Made by a program: the position numbers and the translations under genes. A DNA stretch of 64,000 bases from Bacteroidota bacterium. GTDB taxonomy: Bacteria; Bacteroidota; Bacteroidia; B-17B0; Aurantibacillaceae. The notes beneath the pieces are model-generated. The model saw nothing but the letters and a program-made list of their open reading frames with translations. It had not been told where the DNA came from and searched no databases. Within the stretch, counting starts at the first letter, position 1; each line of letters opens with the position of its first letter. Positions 51,383 to 60,043 of the stretch are shown here, piece after piece. The stretch is taken from the NCBI GenBank assembly GCA_030692515.1, contig JAUXZS010000024.1, positions 248,001 through 312,000 of the forward strand. Direction: 5' to 3'.

Positions 51383-53037
51383 TAAAACTGAAAATAAATA
51401 AAGGGTTGCATTTCACCACTCATTAATTGATACATCATAAAAACTGCTAATATAATCATTGCACCCATAGAATAATATGGTAAGCTTGCAAACCAGTTAC
51501 GGTAAGTGATCTTATGTTTTTCGGGTATCCAATGAATTAAGTAACCAATTAACATTAAAGCAAACACCCCTCTATAGCCATAAATTACTTGAAAAATAAG
51601 TTCGAGGCCAAAATGATTACTTATCCTGTAAAAAATTGTGTCTACAATTTGCATACTACTACTTCTAAAAAAAATCCTAGTGAAACTTATAAAAGTTAAA
51701 GTAATAATTACGCAAGCGATTTTATAACCATAACTTTCATTATTTTTAAATGGTGATATTTTAGTCCACTGTTTATGAACGATTAAACCTATGCCATTTA
51801 AGCCGCCCCAAATTAGAAACAACCAACTACTACCATGCCACAAGCCACCTAGCAACATAGTTACCATTAAATTAATGTTGGTGGTAAATCCCTTTTTAAT
51901 CTTTGGGAAAAAATAAGCTAACATCAATAAAAAAACAGCTGTAAACATTAAAACCAACAGCAGCCATATTTTACCACTCAATAAAACCATGAATAAAGCT
52001 AAAATGGAAATTGCAATATAAGAGCCTATTGTTCCTTTTCTATTTCCTCCCAAAGGGAAATATAAATATTCTTGCAACCAACTTGATAGCGAAATATGCC
52101 AACGTTTCCAAAACTCACTTGTGCTAGCCGCTTTATAAGGAGACATGAAATTCGTTTTTAATCGGTAACCTAAAATTAAAGCTAATCCAATAGCCATGTC
52201 TGTATAACCACTAAAATCCATATATATTTGTAATGAGTATCCGAAAATTCCAAAAACCATTTCTAGCCCACTATAATAAGTAGGGCTATCAAAAATTCTA
52301 TCAATAAAATTTACGGCAATATAATCAGCAACAATTTTTTTACAAAAGCCATTAATTATCCAAAATGCCGCCATGCCAAACTCGAACTTACTTAATTTAT
52401 ACGGCTGATAAATTTGGTGAACAAACTCATTTGCTTTTACAATTGGGCCTGCAACTAAATGAGGAAAAAAACAAACAAAAAAACCATAATCAAAAATACT
52501 ATTAACAGTTTTTATTTTACTTCGATACAAATCAATGGTATAAGAAAGTGATTGAAACGTAAAAAAAGAAACACCTACAGGTAACAATAATTTATCTACA
52601 CTAAAAGATGTAGAAAAATAAGTATTTGAAAATTGAGCAAAATGATTGAAAAATTTAAAATGACTATCGGTTATCTCATTAAAACTATCTGCAAAAAAAT
52701 ATGCGTATTTAAAATAACACAATAAGGTTAAATTTAAAATAACACTTATTGTTAGGTATAGTTTTTTCTTGGTGGTTGAATTTGTTTTTTCAATTTGTTT
52801 ACCCCAGTTGTAATCACTAATAATTGTAAATAATAGTAAAATAACAAAAACACCGCTCGTTTTAAAATAAAAAAACAAACTAACCGCCAATAAATAAATT
52901 GTGCGTGCTTTATTTACTTTATAAACGGCAGAATAAATTAAAAGTACAATTGAAAAGAAAGCCCAAAAAAACAATTGGGTAAAAAGCAAGGGTTTATCTT
53001 GCGAGTAAGCTACTAAACTATTTAAAAAATCTATCAG
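51382..53037 (-). CDS. MBOAT O-acyltransferase (AlgI-like) with non-ATG start
   Basis: The family features are clear: multiple membrane helices, 'FSGYTDMAIGLALILGYRL' and 'EFWKRWHISLSSWLQEYLYFPLGGNRKG', and 'GGLWHGSSWLFLIWGGLNG' with the catalytic histidine. An in-frame TTG at 52989 would give 535 aa, but the frame stays open up to 53037, adding LIDFLNSLVAYSQDKP, which looks like the normal N-terminus. The codon at 53037 is CTG, overlapping the upstream TGA as CTGA (or ATA follows). No ATG, GTG or TTG is available there. It moves acyl groups across the membrane for the SGNH proteins upstream. Confidence 0.9.
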   Translation of the reverse strand: MIDFLNSLVAYSQDKPLLFTQLFFWAFFSIVLLIYSAVYKVNKARTIYLLAVSLFFYFKTSGVFVILLLFTIISDYNWGKQIEKTNSTTKKKLYLTISVILNLTLLCYFKYAYFFADSFNEITDSHFKFFNHFAQFSNTYFSTSFSVDKLLLPVGVSFFTFQSLSYTIDLYRSKIKTVNSIFDYGFFVCFFPHLVAGPIVKANEFVHQIYQPYKLSKFEFGMAAFWIINGFCKKIVADYIAVNFIDRIFDSPTYYSGLEMVFGIFGYSLQIYMDFSGYTDMAIGLALILGYRLKTNFMSPYKAASTSEFWKRWHISLSSWLQEYLYFPLGGNRKGTIGSYIAISILALFMVLLSGKIWLLLVLMFTAVFLLMLAYFFPKIKKGFTTNINLMVTMLLGGLWHGSSWLFLIWGGLNGIGLIVHKQWTKISPFKNNESYGYKIACVIITLTFISFTRIFFRSSSMQIVDTIFYRISNHFGLELIFQVIYGYRGVFALMLIGYLIHWIPEKHKITYRNWFASLPYYSMGAMIILAVFMMYQLMSGEMQPFIYFQF

Positions 53038-54281
53038 TTAATTTTTTTTTGATTTGCAGAATACGATTTATAAACAGCTTCGTACATAAGATTCCCTAAT
53101 AACACATAACCTTTAGGCGAAAAATGAACCCTGTCTTTCCCTGCCAAACCAGCTTTTTGCCATTTCATCATAGATTTGTAGCCACCCATTAATGAAAACA
53201 AATCCCAAACTGCGATATTATGCTTTTCCATTAATTCAAACATTGCGTCTTTTGCTATGATTGTTTTTTTATTAGATGTTTTTCTTTTTATAAAATTATC
53301 GGTGGTGGTTGTTAAGATAATAGCAGCATCGGGATTTGCTTTTTTAATTACCATTATTAAACTGTCATAGTTTTCAATATACTCTTCCTTCGCAAAATTA
53401 CTAGCTTGTGTGTCATTCACGCCTAACGACATTATAACTAAATCGGGTCCAAGGCTTGTAAACTGAGAAGTAAGATCGCCACACTTTAAAAAAGAGCCAC
53501 TAGCTGCTCCATTCGCACCTAATCCTGCAAAATAAAAACCTGGCTGCAAATTATTATCCAAACTAAAACCAAATAATATAAAATCTTGATGAAGGGAATC
53601 TTTTCTTACTAGTTTAAAATTAATTGAGTCTATAGGTAATTCAAAGTCAAATAATGTATAACCAAATTCTTTAAAATCTTTTCTTATTGGAATATAATTA
53701 TGGATGCTATCCACAGCAAATTCAAAGCCATCTGTAAAATTATGATAGACTTTAATAGAGTTAAAACTTTTGCAAATTGCTTTTTTTGTTAAGGCTACAC
53801 CAAAGTTTGTTGCGCTGTCGTGATAAGAAACGCTAAGCGCACACATTCCAAGCGGAACACAATAATCTTTTCCAATAGCCCTAAATCTTTTCCATTTTCC
53901 ATCTGAAAATGTTGTAGCAAATGGTTGTCCATTTGTTTTTGCAATTTTATAGGGAAATACAAAATACCCGCCACCGGTAGTTTTAAATTCGGATTGAAAA
54001 TTATTTACAAAGGTAGTGCTCCATGTACCAGCTTGTACGTGGGAGCCTCCAAAATGGACAACGCCAACTTTATTTGAATTTTTTAACTTTAAATCATTCA
54101 TTTTTTTATATAATTTCAAGAAGCTACTGCTGTCTTTCGAAAAATATAAATGGTTATATTCCATATTCATAAAAGGATATGGATTAATTTTTTCCTGTGA
54201 ATTTATTTTAATGAATACACCTAAACATAAATAGGCAAGTAAATTAATCTTTAAATATTTTATAAATCTTCTCTCTCTCAT
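53034..54281 (-). CDS. SGNH/GDSL-type protein, O-acylation cluster (first motif altered)
   Basis: 415 aa with a signal peptide or anchor (residues 8-29). Block I reads VVHFGGSHVQAGTW, with Gly in place of the Asp of GDS but the Ser kept. Block III GVNDTQ and final block DRVHFSPKGY (D, H) are present. Such proteins transfer acetyl groups to polysaccharides with MBOAT partners (AlgJ/X-like). Overlaps the upstream SGNH gene by four bases (ATGA) and the MBOAT start downstream. Confidence 0.8.
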   Translation of the reverse strand: MRERRFIKYLKINLLAYLCLGVFIKINSQEKINPYPFMNMEYNHLYFSKDSSSFLKLYKKMNDLKLKNSNKVGVVHFGGSHVQAGTWSTTFVNNFQSEFKTTGGGYFVFPYKIAKTNGQPFATTFSDGKWKRFRAIGKDYCVPLGMCALSVSYHDSATNFGVALTKKAICKSFNSIKVYHNFTDGFEFAVDSIHNYIPIRKDFKEFGYTLFDFELPIDSINFKLVRKDSLHQDFILFGFSLDNNLQPGFYFAGLGANGAASGSFLKCGDLTSQFTSLGPDLVIMSLGVNDTQASNFAKEEYIENYDSLIMVIKKANPDAAIILTTTTDNFIKRKTSNKKTIIAKDAMFELMEKHNIAVWDLFSLMGGYKSMMKWQKAGLAGKDRVHFSPKGYVLLGNLMYEAVYKSYSANQKKIN

Positions 54282-55729
54282 TTTTTGCTTTTTAAATACG
54301 AATTATAATCATTAATTAATGCTGAATACAATAATGTTGCCATCTTTCTAGCACCCTGTGGACTAAAATGGATATAATCAGTTGCAGCTAATTTTTGGTC
54401 GACCCAAACCGGCATGCTATTTTTTCCACCCATACAATCGTACATATCAAAAAATGCACAACCACTTTCCAACACTACACGTTTTATCTCATTACGTGTA
54501 GTTTCTAATAAAGGATAGGTTTCATACTCTGTGCCATTTTTTACACTCATGTCAGCAGGACCAATAAATAATATACTGGCATTAGGCGCTGCTTTCTTTA
54601 TAATAGAAATTTGAGAACGTAAATAACTTGCATAATTCGCACTCATTTTTTCATCTTTAATGGATGGTGTTGCATTACCACCAAATTGCAGAATAATTAA
54701 TTTTACGTTCAAATAATCGTAAAATTGTTTTAATTGTCCGTTATTTATTTGATGAAAAAAAGTTCCGCTACTGCCTCTTAATGCAATATTATCTACCAAC
54801 ACTCCTGTTTCGCTTTCCAAAGAAACTGCATAAAAATCAGGGCTATCTTTTCCAGTAAACTTTAACTGGTGAGTATTAGAACCATTTCCAACATTATATT
54901 CTTTTATTCTAAATGAACCTCCCTCATCAAGACTATCAGCAGCAATTAAAGCAGGGCCATCATAAAACTCACACCATGTTTTAGTTTGCGCACCTCCATA
55001 AAATAATTTTAATTTTTTATAGGCTAATGCGTTTGAGCCTCCTAATTTAGTTGTTGTAATGGTTATACTAGATGTAACCAATGAACTGGAGTCGTTTACC
55101 TTTTTATAATTACTAAACCGGTTAAAACTGGCTAGTACACCGTAATTACTATGCGGTACACGTTTATCCTTACTTGTAAAAACATTATATCTGTCCCAAC
55201 CCGGGCCTATGTTAATTTTATTTATTACACTGGGAGCAATTGGCATTAATGAAATTAATCCAGGTCCATGGCCTCCAAACTGACCTTGTAATTTTAAACG
55301 CAAATAGTCTGTAATCCTATCCCCTTCAATCTGGCTATCTCCATAATGAAGCACGCGAATTGCTTTTGGATTTGTTTTTAATTCGGTTAAAGCATTGAAG
55401 AAATTGTGTAAAGCAGATTTATTTGTTGTTTGTATGCTCGTGATTAATTTTACAGTTGAATCTTTTTCAGTTTTATTTAGAGTTGTTGCAGTTGGAGCTG
55501 CTAACGTATCGTTGATTGCAAAAGTGGTATCAATCTCATTTAGAGAGCTAATTATTTTAGAAACTTCTTTTTCTTTTGTTTTTTCCTCAAACAATGTATT
55601 AAAACTCGGAAATTCTAATTTTAAGCTAGAGGAAATAATTATACCATCCTTTGGAAAAGTAAAACTTAAAAGTCCAAGCACTAAAAAAATAAGAATTACA
55701 AAGATTAAACTTTGTTGTGGTTTATGCAT
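54278..55729 (-). CDS. SGNH/GDSL-type protein, O-acylation cluster
   Basis: 483 aa. A membrane helix at residues 8-25 (LIFVILIFLVLGLLSFTF) is followed by a linker and an SGNH domain: block I VLHYGDSQIEGDRITDY (full GDS), block III QFGGNA, final block TDYIHFSPQGARKM (D and H). It is the first gene of the four-gene cluster. It is probably the periplasmic transferase that accepts acyl groups from MBOAT. Substrate not predictable. Confidence 0.8.
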   Translation of the reverse strand: MHKPQQSLIFVILIFLVLGLLSFTFPKDGIIISSSLKLEFPSFNTLFEEKTKEKEVSKIISSLNEIDTTFAINDTLAAPTATTLNKTEKDSTVKLITSIQTTNKSALHNFFNALTELKTNPKAIRVLHYGDSQIEGDRITDYLRLKLQGQFGGHGPGLISLMPIAPSVINKINIGPGWDRYNVFTSKDKRVPHSNYGVLASFNRFSNYKKVNDSSSLVTSSITITTTKLGGSNALAYKKLKLFYGGAQTKTWCEFYDGPALIAADSLDEGGSFRIKEYNVGNGSNTHQLKFTGKDSPDFYAVSLESETGVLVDNIALRGSSGTFFHQINNGQLKQFYDYLNVKLIILQFGGNATPSIKDEKMSANYASYLRSQISIIKKAAPNASILFIGPADMSVKNGTEYETYPLLETTRNEIKRVVLESGCAFFDMYDCMGGKNSMPVWVDQKLAATDYIHFSPQGARKMATLLYSALINDYNSYLKSKK

Positions 55730-55795
55730 GTCCTAAATATACCAAAGTGATAAAAACATTCATAAAACTAAAAAAAAGAGTTGTTCACAAACGAT

Positions 55796-55829
55796 TTTGA
55801 ATAATTATTTAGATTAAAAACTACCTTTG
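55796..55829 (+). promoter_or_regulatory. Consensus Bacteroidota promoter of miaA
   Basis: TTTG at 55796-55799 (-33 box) and TACCTTTG at 55822-55829 (-7 box, matching TAnnTTTG exactly) are 22 bases apart. The predicted start of transcription is at about 55834, which coincides with the first possible miaA codon, so the mRNA may be leaderless. Confidence 0.7.
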
Positions 55830-55833
55830 TGTT

Positions 55834-56763
55834 ATCCAATTAAGTGAAAATAAATATTTAATAGTAATTACCGGCCCAACAGCAGTAGGTAAAACAGCAA
55901 TAGCAATTAACTTAGCAAAGATATACGATACAGTTATACTTTCGGCAGATTCAAGGCAGTTTTATAAAGAATTAACGATAGGAACTGCAAAACCAACAAA
56001 TGAAGAACTGTCTGCCGTAAAACATTATTTTATTAACACCAAAAGCATTTCTGAATTATATGGTGCTGGCCATTTTGAAAAAGATGCTTTAGCAACATTA
56101 AATGAGTTATTTAAAACAAAAAATATTGTTTTTTTAGTTGGTGGTTCTGGTTTATATATAAATGCTCTGATAAATGGCGTAGATGATTTTATTGAAGTGC
56201 CAATTGAAATTAGAGATGAGTTAAATAAAAAATTTGAATTAAATGGATTAGAGTGGCTACAAAATGAAGTTAAGACACTAGATGAAACTTATTTCAATTC
56301 TGTAGACACTCATAATCCCCAACGCTTAATCAGAGCGCTGGAGGTTTGCCAATACACAGGTAAACCCTATTCTTCCTTTTTAAATCAACCAAAAGCAGAA
56401 CGTAATTTTAAAGTCATAAAAATTTTAATTAACACCAATAGAGAACAACTTTATTCTCAAATAAATAATCGTGTAGATAAAATGATGGCGAGCGGTTTAC
56501 TAGAAGAGGTAAAACAACTCGCTAATCAAAAACATTTAAACGCTTTAAAAACTGTGGGCTACAAAGAACTTTATGCTTATTTAGACGCGAGTTACAATTT
56601 AAATACAGCAATAGACAAAATAAAACAACACAGCCGCAACTACGCCAAAAGGCAATTAACCTGGTTTAAAAATCAAGACAAATTTGAGGAATTTGAACCC
56701 ACTGAACTTGAAAAAATTCAAAGCTATATTAATTCTATAGTTTTAAAGAACAATGGCAACTAA
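55834..56763 (+). CDS. miaA: tRNA dimethylallyltransferase MiaA with non-ATG start (ATC)
   Basis: 309 aa if translation starts at ATC 55834. Walker A GPTAVGKT at residues 14-21, 'SADSRQFYKELTIGTAKP' and 'VGGSGLYINALINGV' are MiaA signatures, with 'PQRLIRALEVCQYTGKP' further on. MiaA adds a dimethylallyl group to A37 of tRNAs reading UNN codons. The frame between the in-frame stop at 55810 and the Walker motif has no ATG, GTG or TTG. Using the in-frame ATG near 56197 would delete the whole ATP-binding part. The end overlaps the converging gene by 21 bases. Confidence 0.9.
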   Translation: MQLSENKYLIVITGPTAVGKTAIAINLAKIYDTVILSADSRQFYKELTIGTAKPTNEELSAVKHYFINTKSISELYGAGHFEKDALATLNELFKTKNIVFLVGGSGLYINALINGVDDFIEVPIEIRDELNKKFELNGLEWLQNEVKTLDETYFNSVDTHNPQRLIRALEVCQYTGKPYSSFLNQPKAERNFKVIKILINTNREQLYSQINNRVDKMMASGLLEEVKQLANQKHLNALKTVGYKELYAYLDASYNLNTAIDKIKQHSRNYAKRQLTWFKNQDKFEEFEPTELEKIQSYINSIVLKNNGN

Positions 56764-57516
56764 TAATAAAAATAATATAAATAAAGCTACAAATCCTGGT
56801 ATTACTGCAATTGTTGCCATCCATTTCCCTTTATATTCATCAGGATTTTTCTTTATTTGATGTAATGCTATTAGTCCGAAAATAAATGGCAAAGGCGCTA
56901 AAATAATTGTAAAATATAATATAAAGGTTGCAATACTAGCAATTGCAAAATCATTATACTTTTTCTTTACTATAGGCTTTTGCTCAATTGGTTGCACATA
57001 AAATTCTTGAGGCTTTTCATTTTTAACCTCTTCGCTCTTAAAAACTTCCTTGGTTCCGTTTGCGTATTTTATCATAAAAACAGATTCAATGCTAGCTACA
57101 ATTATTGGCCCATTTAAATTATTACAGCGTTTATACTTAATTAGCTTTGAGCTTACTTCTATTACTTTTCCCTCAATATCACTTCCATCTCTCATTGTAA
57201 TAATATCAGCGCAACTATCATTAATCAACGTTAAAGGTTTAATTGATAAACTCTTTACTTCTGCATTATTTGATTTATTTGCTGAAACACAAAGTGGCTC
57301 TTGTACATTAGAATATTTGATAATTTGAATTTTAGAAAGCGTGCTTTTTTCTTCCAATTGTTTTGCATCAACTTGCTTAGCAACTTTTAAAACAGGGCTA
57401 GCTTTCTTATTCCATGAAACATAATATCCTTTACGATATGATCTTTTTTGAACCGTGCAATTGGTTATAGTCGCAACAATAAAAAGAATAATTAAGGAGC
57501 TAGCAAATTTTTTCAT
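56743..57516 (-). CDS. Hypothetical lipoprotein-like membrane protein with DUF4190-like end
   Basis: 257 aa. The N-terminal signal ends in the lipobox ATITNC. The middle carries 'DIITMRDGSDIEGKVIEVSSKLIKYKRCNNLNGPIIVASIESVFMIKYANGTKEVF'. The C-terminal 75 residues hold two membrane helices (FAIASIATFILYF..., MATIAVIPGFVALFILFLL) in DUF4190 style. The middle block is repeated in the neighbouring gene at 57544. Role unknown. The last 21 bases overlap miaA, convergent. Confidence 0.7.
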   Translation of the reverse strand: MKKFASSLIILFIVATITNCTVQKRSYRKGYYVSWNKKASPVLKVAKQVDAKQLEEKSTLSKIQIIKYSNVQEPLCVSANKSNNAEVKSLSIKPLTLINDSCADIITMRDGSDIEGKVIEVSSKLIKYKRCNNLNGPIIVASIESVFMIKYANGTKEVFKSEEVKNEKPQEFYVQPIEQKPIVKKKYNDFAIASIATFILYFTIILAPLPFIFGLIALHQIKKNPDEYKGKWMATIAVIPGFVALFILFLLLVAIVL

Positions 57517-57543
57517 TTTCTTCTAGTTTTAGTATAATAAAGA

Positions 57544-58479
57544 TTATTTTTTTCTATAGTTAAATCCAACCAATAAAGACAATTTGAAGCCGGTAGAAAT
57601 TTTATCTTTATCATGAAAAGTTCTATCCAAATCCTTATTGTAAAAATCTCCTTTTACTACACTGCCAATTCCAGGAACAAAGGCTAATGTTACAGGAAAA
57701 TAAATATTTCCGCTTTTGAAACTAGTTCCTACAGCAACTACTACACCAAAAGATCCAACCGTATTTGATTTATAATCTTTTGTCACGGAAAAATTGGGTC
57801 CAATTCCAAATTCAAAAATATGTTTACCATCTGTTCTTAATCCAAGCAATACACTTGCGCTTGGAATAAATAATCCTTGTTCTATACCACCAATTAAAGG
57901 CACGAATTCAATAAGTCCTTGGGTTCCATTATCAGTAGTAAACAGTCTACCCTCAAACTGCCAACCAAATTGGGTAATCAATGGTTGTTTTCCATCATTG
58001 CTAATAAAATCCGATGCAATTCCACTCCCCAAATAGGTTAAACCAATACGTGGTCCACCAAATCTTTTACGTCTAGGGTTTGCAAAATCCGAAGAGTCTT
58101 TATCAAATTGATTTTTGATTGGCTCAGGTTCTTGAATAATCACTTGCTTTACAGGTCCAGAATTATTTTGGTATAATGGTCCGGTATTATTATTGATAGT
58201 TTTTATTGGTTCAACATTAAAAACATCTTTAGTTCCATTTTCATATTTAACAGAAAAAATTTCAGATTTTAAAGCTACGCGAGTTGGTCCCTCAAGATTG
58301 CCGGTTTTTTTAAACTTAATTTCGTTATCGTTTATTTCGATAACCTTAACTTCTATTTCATCGCCATTTTTATAAGTTAATATATCCTGTGCGTTACTTG
58401 AAGTACAAAAAAATAAGAATAGACCTAAGGTTACTAATCCTTTTTTAAAATTGATGGTTTGTTTGTTGTAAGCTTTCAT
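57544..58479 (-). CDS. Secreted beta-barrel-like protein, paralogue block with the 56743 gene
   Basis: 311 aa. Signal peptide (residues 11-31, ...SSNAQ). Residues 32-92 repeat the block of the neighbouring gene: 'DILTYKNGDEIEVKVIEINDNEIKFKKTGNLEGP' and 'SVKYENGTKDVF'. The remaining 180 residues alternate hydrophobic and polar (GPRIGLTYLGSGIAS, FEFGIGPNFSV, ISTGFKLSLLVGFNY) like an outer-membrane beta barrel. 27 bases from the neighbour, same strand, likely one operon. Confidence 0.7.
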   Translation of the reverse strand: MKAYNKQTINFKKGLVTLGLFLFFCTSSNAQDILTYKNGDEIEVKVIEINDNEIKFKKTGNLEGPTRVALKSEIFSVKYENGTKDVFNVEPIKTINNNTGPLYQNNSGPVKQVIIQEPEPIKNQFDKDSSDFANPRRKRFGGPRIGLTYLGSGIASDFISNDGKQPLITQFGWQFEGRLFTTDNGTQGLIEFVPLIGGIEQGLFIPSASVLLGLRTDGKHIFEFGIGPNFSVTKDYKSNTVGSFGVVVAVGTSFKSGNIYFPVTLAFVPGIGSVVKGDFYNKDLDRTFHDKDKISTGFKLSLLVGFNYRKK

Positions 58480-58774
58480 AATTTCTAGTTTTTTAATTGA
58501 TTAATTTCTTGAGTCAAAATTAGTTCGATTGAAAGCCCTAATAAAACTGGTTTCCGCAAGCAATTTTGAGAAAAAAATGTTTGGTAATTATCCTAATGAT
58601 TTAGAATAATAATTTTGCGGCTAATGACATAAAATGATAAGTAGACCACTTAATTTGCGTTTTTTGCAATTATTAATACTTTTGTTATCGATATTTGCAC
58701 GATAAAAAATAAAAATATCAAAATTCCTCAATTATAAACCAAGGCCAAATCTCAATAAACAACCAAAAAACTAC

Positions 58775-60043
58775 ATGGCTAAGCTGTTTTCATTCATTAA
58801 TGATTATAAAAATTTAGAGAAAGCAGTACTAAATGTAATTATCTCTGAATTCTTTATTCAAATGGTAAACGCCACGTTTATGAATATTTTACCTCTGTAT
58901 ATGACACGCAAAGGTTTTACAGACGAAGAAATTGCCCTTTTTATTACTTTCCGTTTTTTAGGTGTTTTTATTTTAGCTCTACCATTAGGCAATTTAATAA
59001 AAGGAAGAAAATTGATGCCCTTATTTTACCTCTCAAATATTTGTGTGCCAATTTTTGGTATTGCTATTGTATTATCAATTGCCTTTCATTTAAAATATTT
59101 AACCTTAATATCACTGTTATTGTGGGGAGCTTCATTTACATTTATGCAAATTCCTGTTGCGCCTTTTATTTTACGAAACACAAAAAAATCAGACCATACC
59201 GCTGGAATTTCTTTAAGTTATAGTACTTGGAGTTTTGGTGGAATAATAAGCGGAATAATCATCGCCATCCTAGATAAAATAAATCCAGCATTTTTTGATG
59301 AGCAATTCGTTCTGATTTTATTTTCATTATTAGGTTTTGGTGGATTATTTTTTTTAACAAGAATTAAAAATTTTAAAGAAACAGCTTCTGAAGTTTTTAA
59401 TACTTCAGATAAAAAAGAAAAGAAAAAGAAACCTACAGAATGGTTTTTAATTTTTAAAGCACTTGTGCCAACATTTATTATCGCAACAGGTGCGGGATTA
59501 ACTATTCCATTTATTAGTTTATTTTTTGATAAAATTCATCATGTTGATAAAGGAGGCTTTTCTGCATTAAGCGCTATTGCCTCAATTTTAGTAGCTTATA
59601 GTGCCATGTTAGTTCCAAAAATTAAAAATAATATTGGTTATAAAGTTGCCATTCCTACAACACAATCATTGGCAGTTATTTCTTTAGTTGCTTTAGCTAC
59701 AACTCAGTTTTATAGTCAATATTCAGTGGCTGTAATTATTGCATCCATTTGTTACTTATTGCGGCAACCATTAATGAATATGGCAGGTCCAATGACCACT
59801 GAAATAGTATTAAATTATGTTGGAAAAAACAATCGCGAAATAACAAGTGCATTAACTGCGGCAATTTGGAGTGGCAGCTGGGTAGTAAGTGGTTTTATGG
59901 TTAAAATATTATTATCTCATGGTATACAATTTGTAAATATTTTTCTAATCACCTCTTTACTATATGGATTTGGTGTGATAATGTATTATTTACTTATATT
60001 AGACTATAATAAACGTGAAGCAAAAGGATTAATTGAAAACTAA
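58775..60043 (+). CDS. MFS transporter
   Basis: 422 aa, twelve membrane helices split 6+6 by a Lys-rich loop (residues 205-222, KKEKKKKPTEW). The first-half loop 'RFLGVFILALPLGNLIKGRKLMPLFY' matches the MFS loop 2-3 signature loosely. The substrate cannot be inferred. The stop overlaps the next gene by 11 bases. Confidence 0.9.
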   Translation: MAKLFSFINDYKNLEKAVLNVIISEFFIQMVNATFMNILPLYMTRKGFTDEEIALFITFRFLGVFILALPLGNLIKGRKLMPLFYLSNICVPIFGIAIVLSIAFHLKYLTLISLLLWGASFTFMQIPVAPFILRNTKKSDHTAGISLSYSTWSFGGIISGIIIAILDKINPAFFDEQFVLILFSLLGFGGLFFLTRIKNFKETASEVFNTSDKKEKKKKPTEWFLIFKALVPTFIIATGAGLTIPFISLFFDKIHHVDKGGFSALSAIASILVAYSAMLVPKIKNNIGYKVAIPTTQSLAVISLVALATTQFYSQYSVAVIIASICYLLRQPLMNMAGPMTTEIVLNYVGKNNREITSALTAAIWSGSWVVSGFMVKILLSHGIQFVNIFLITSLLYGFGVIMYYLLILDYNKREAKGLIEN

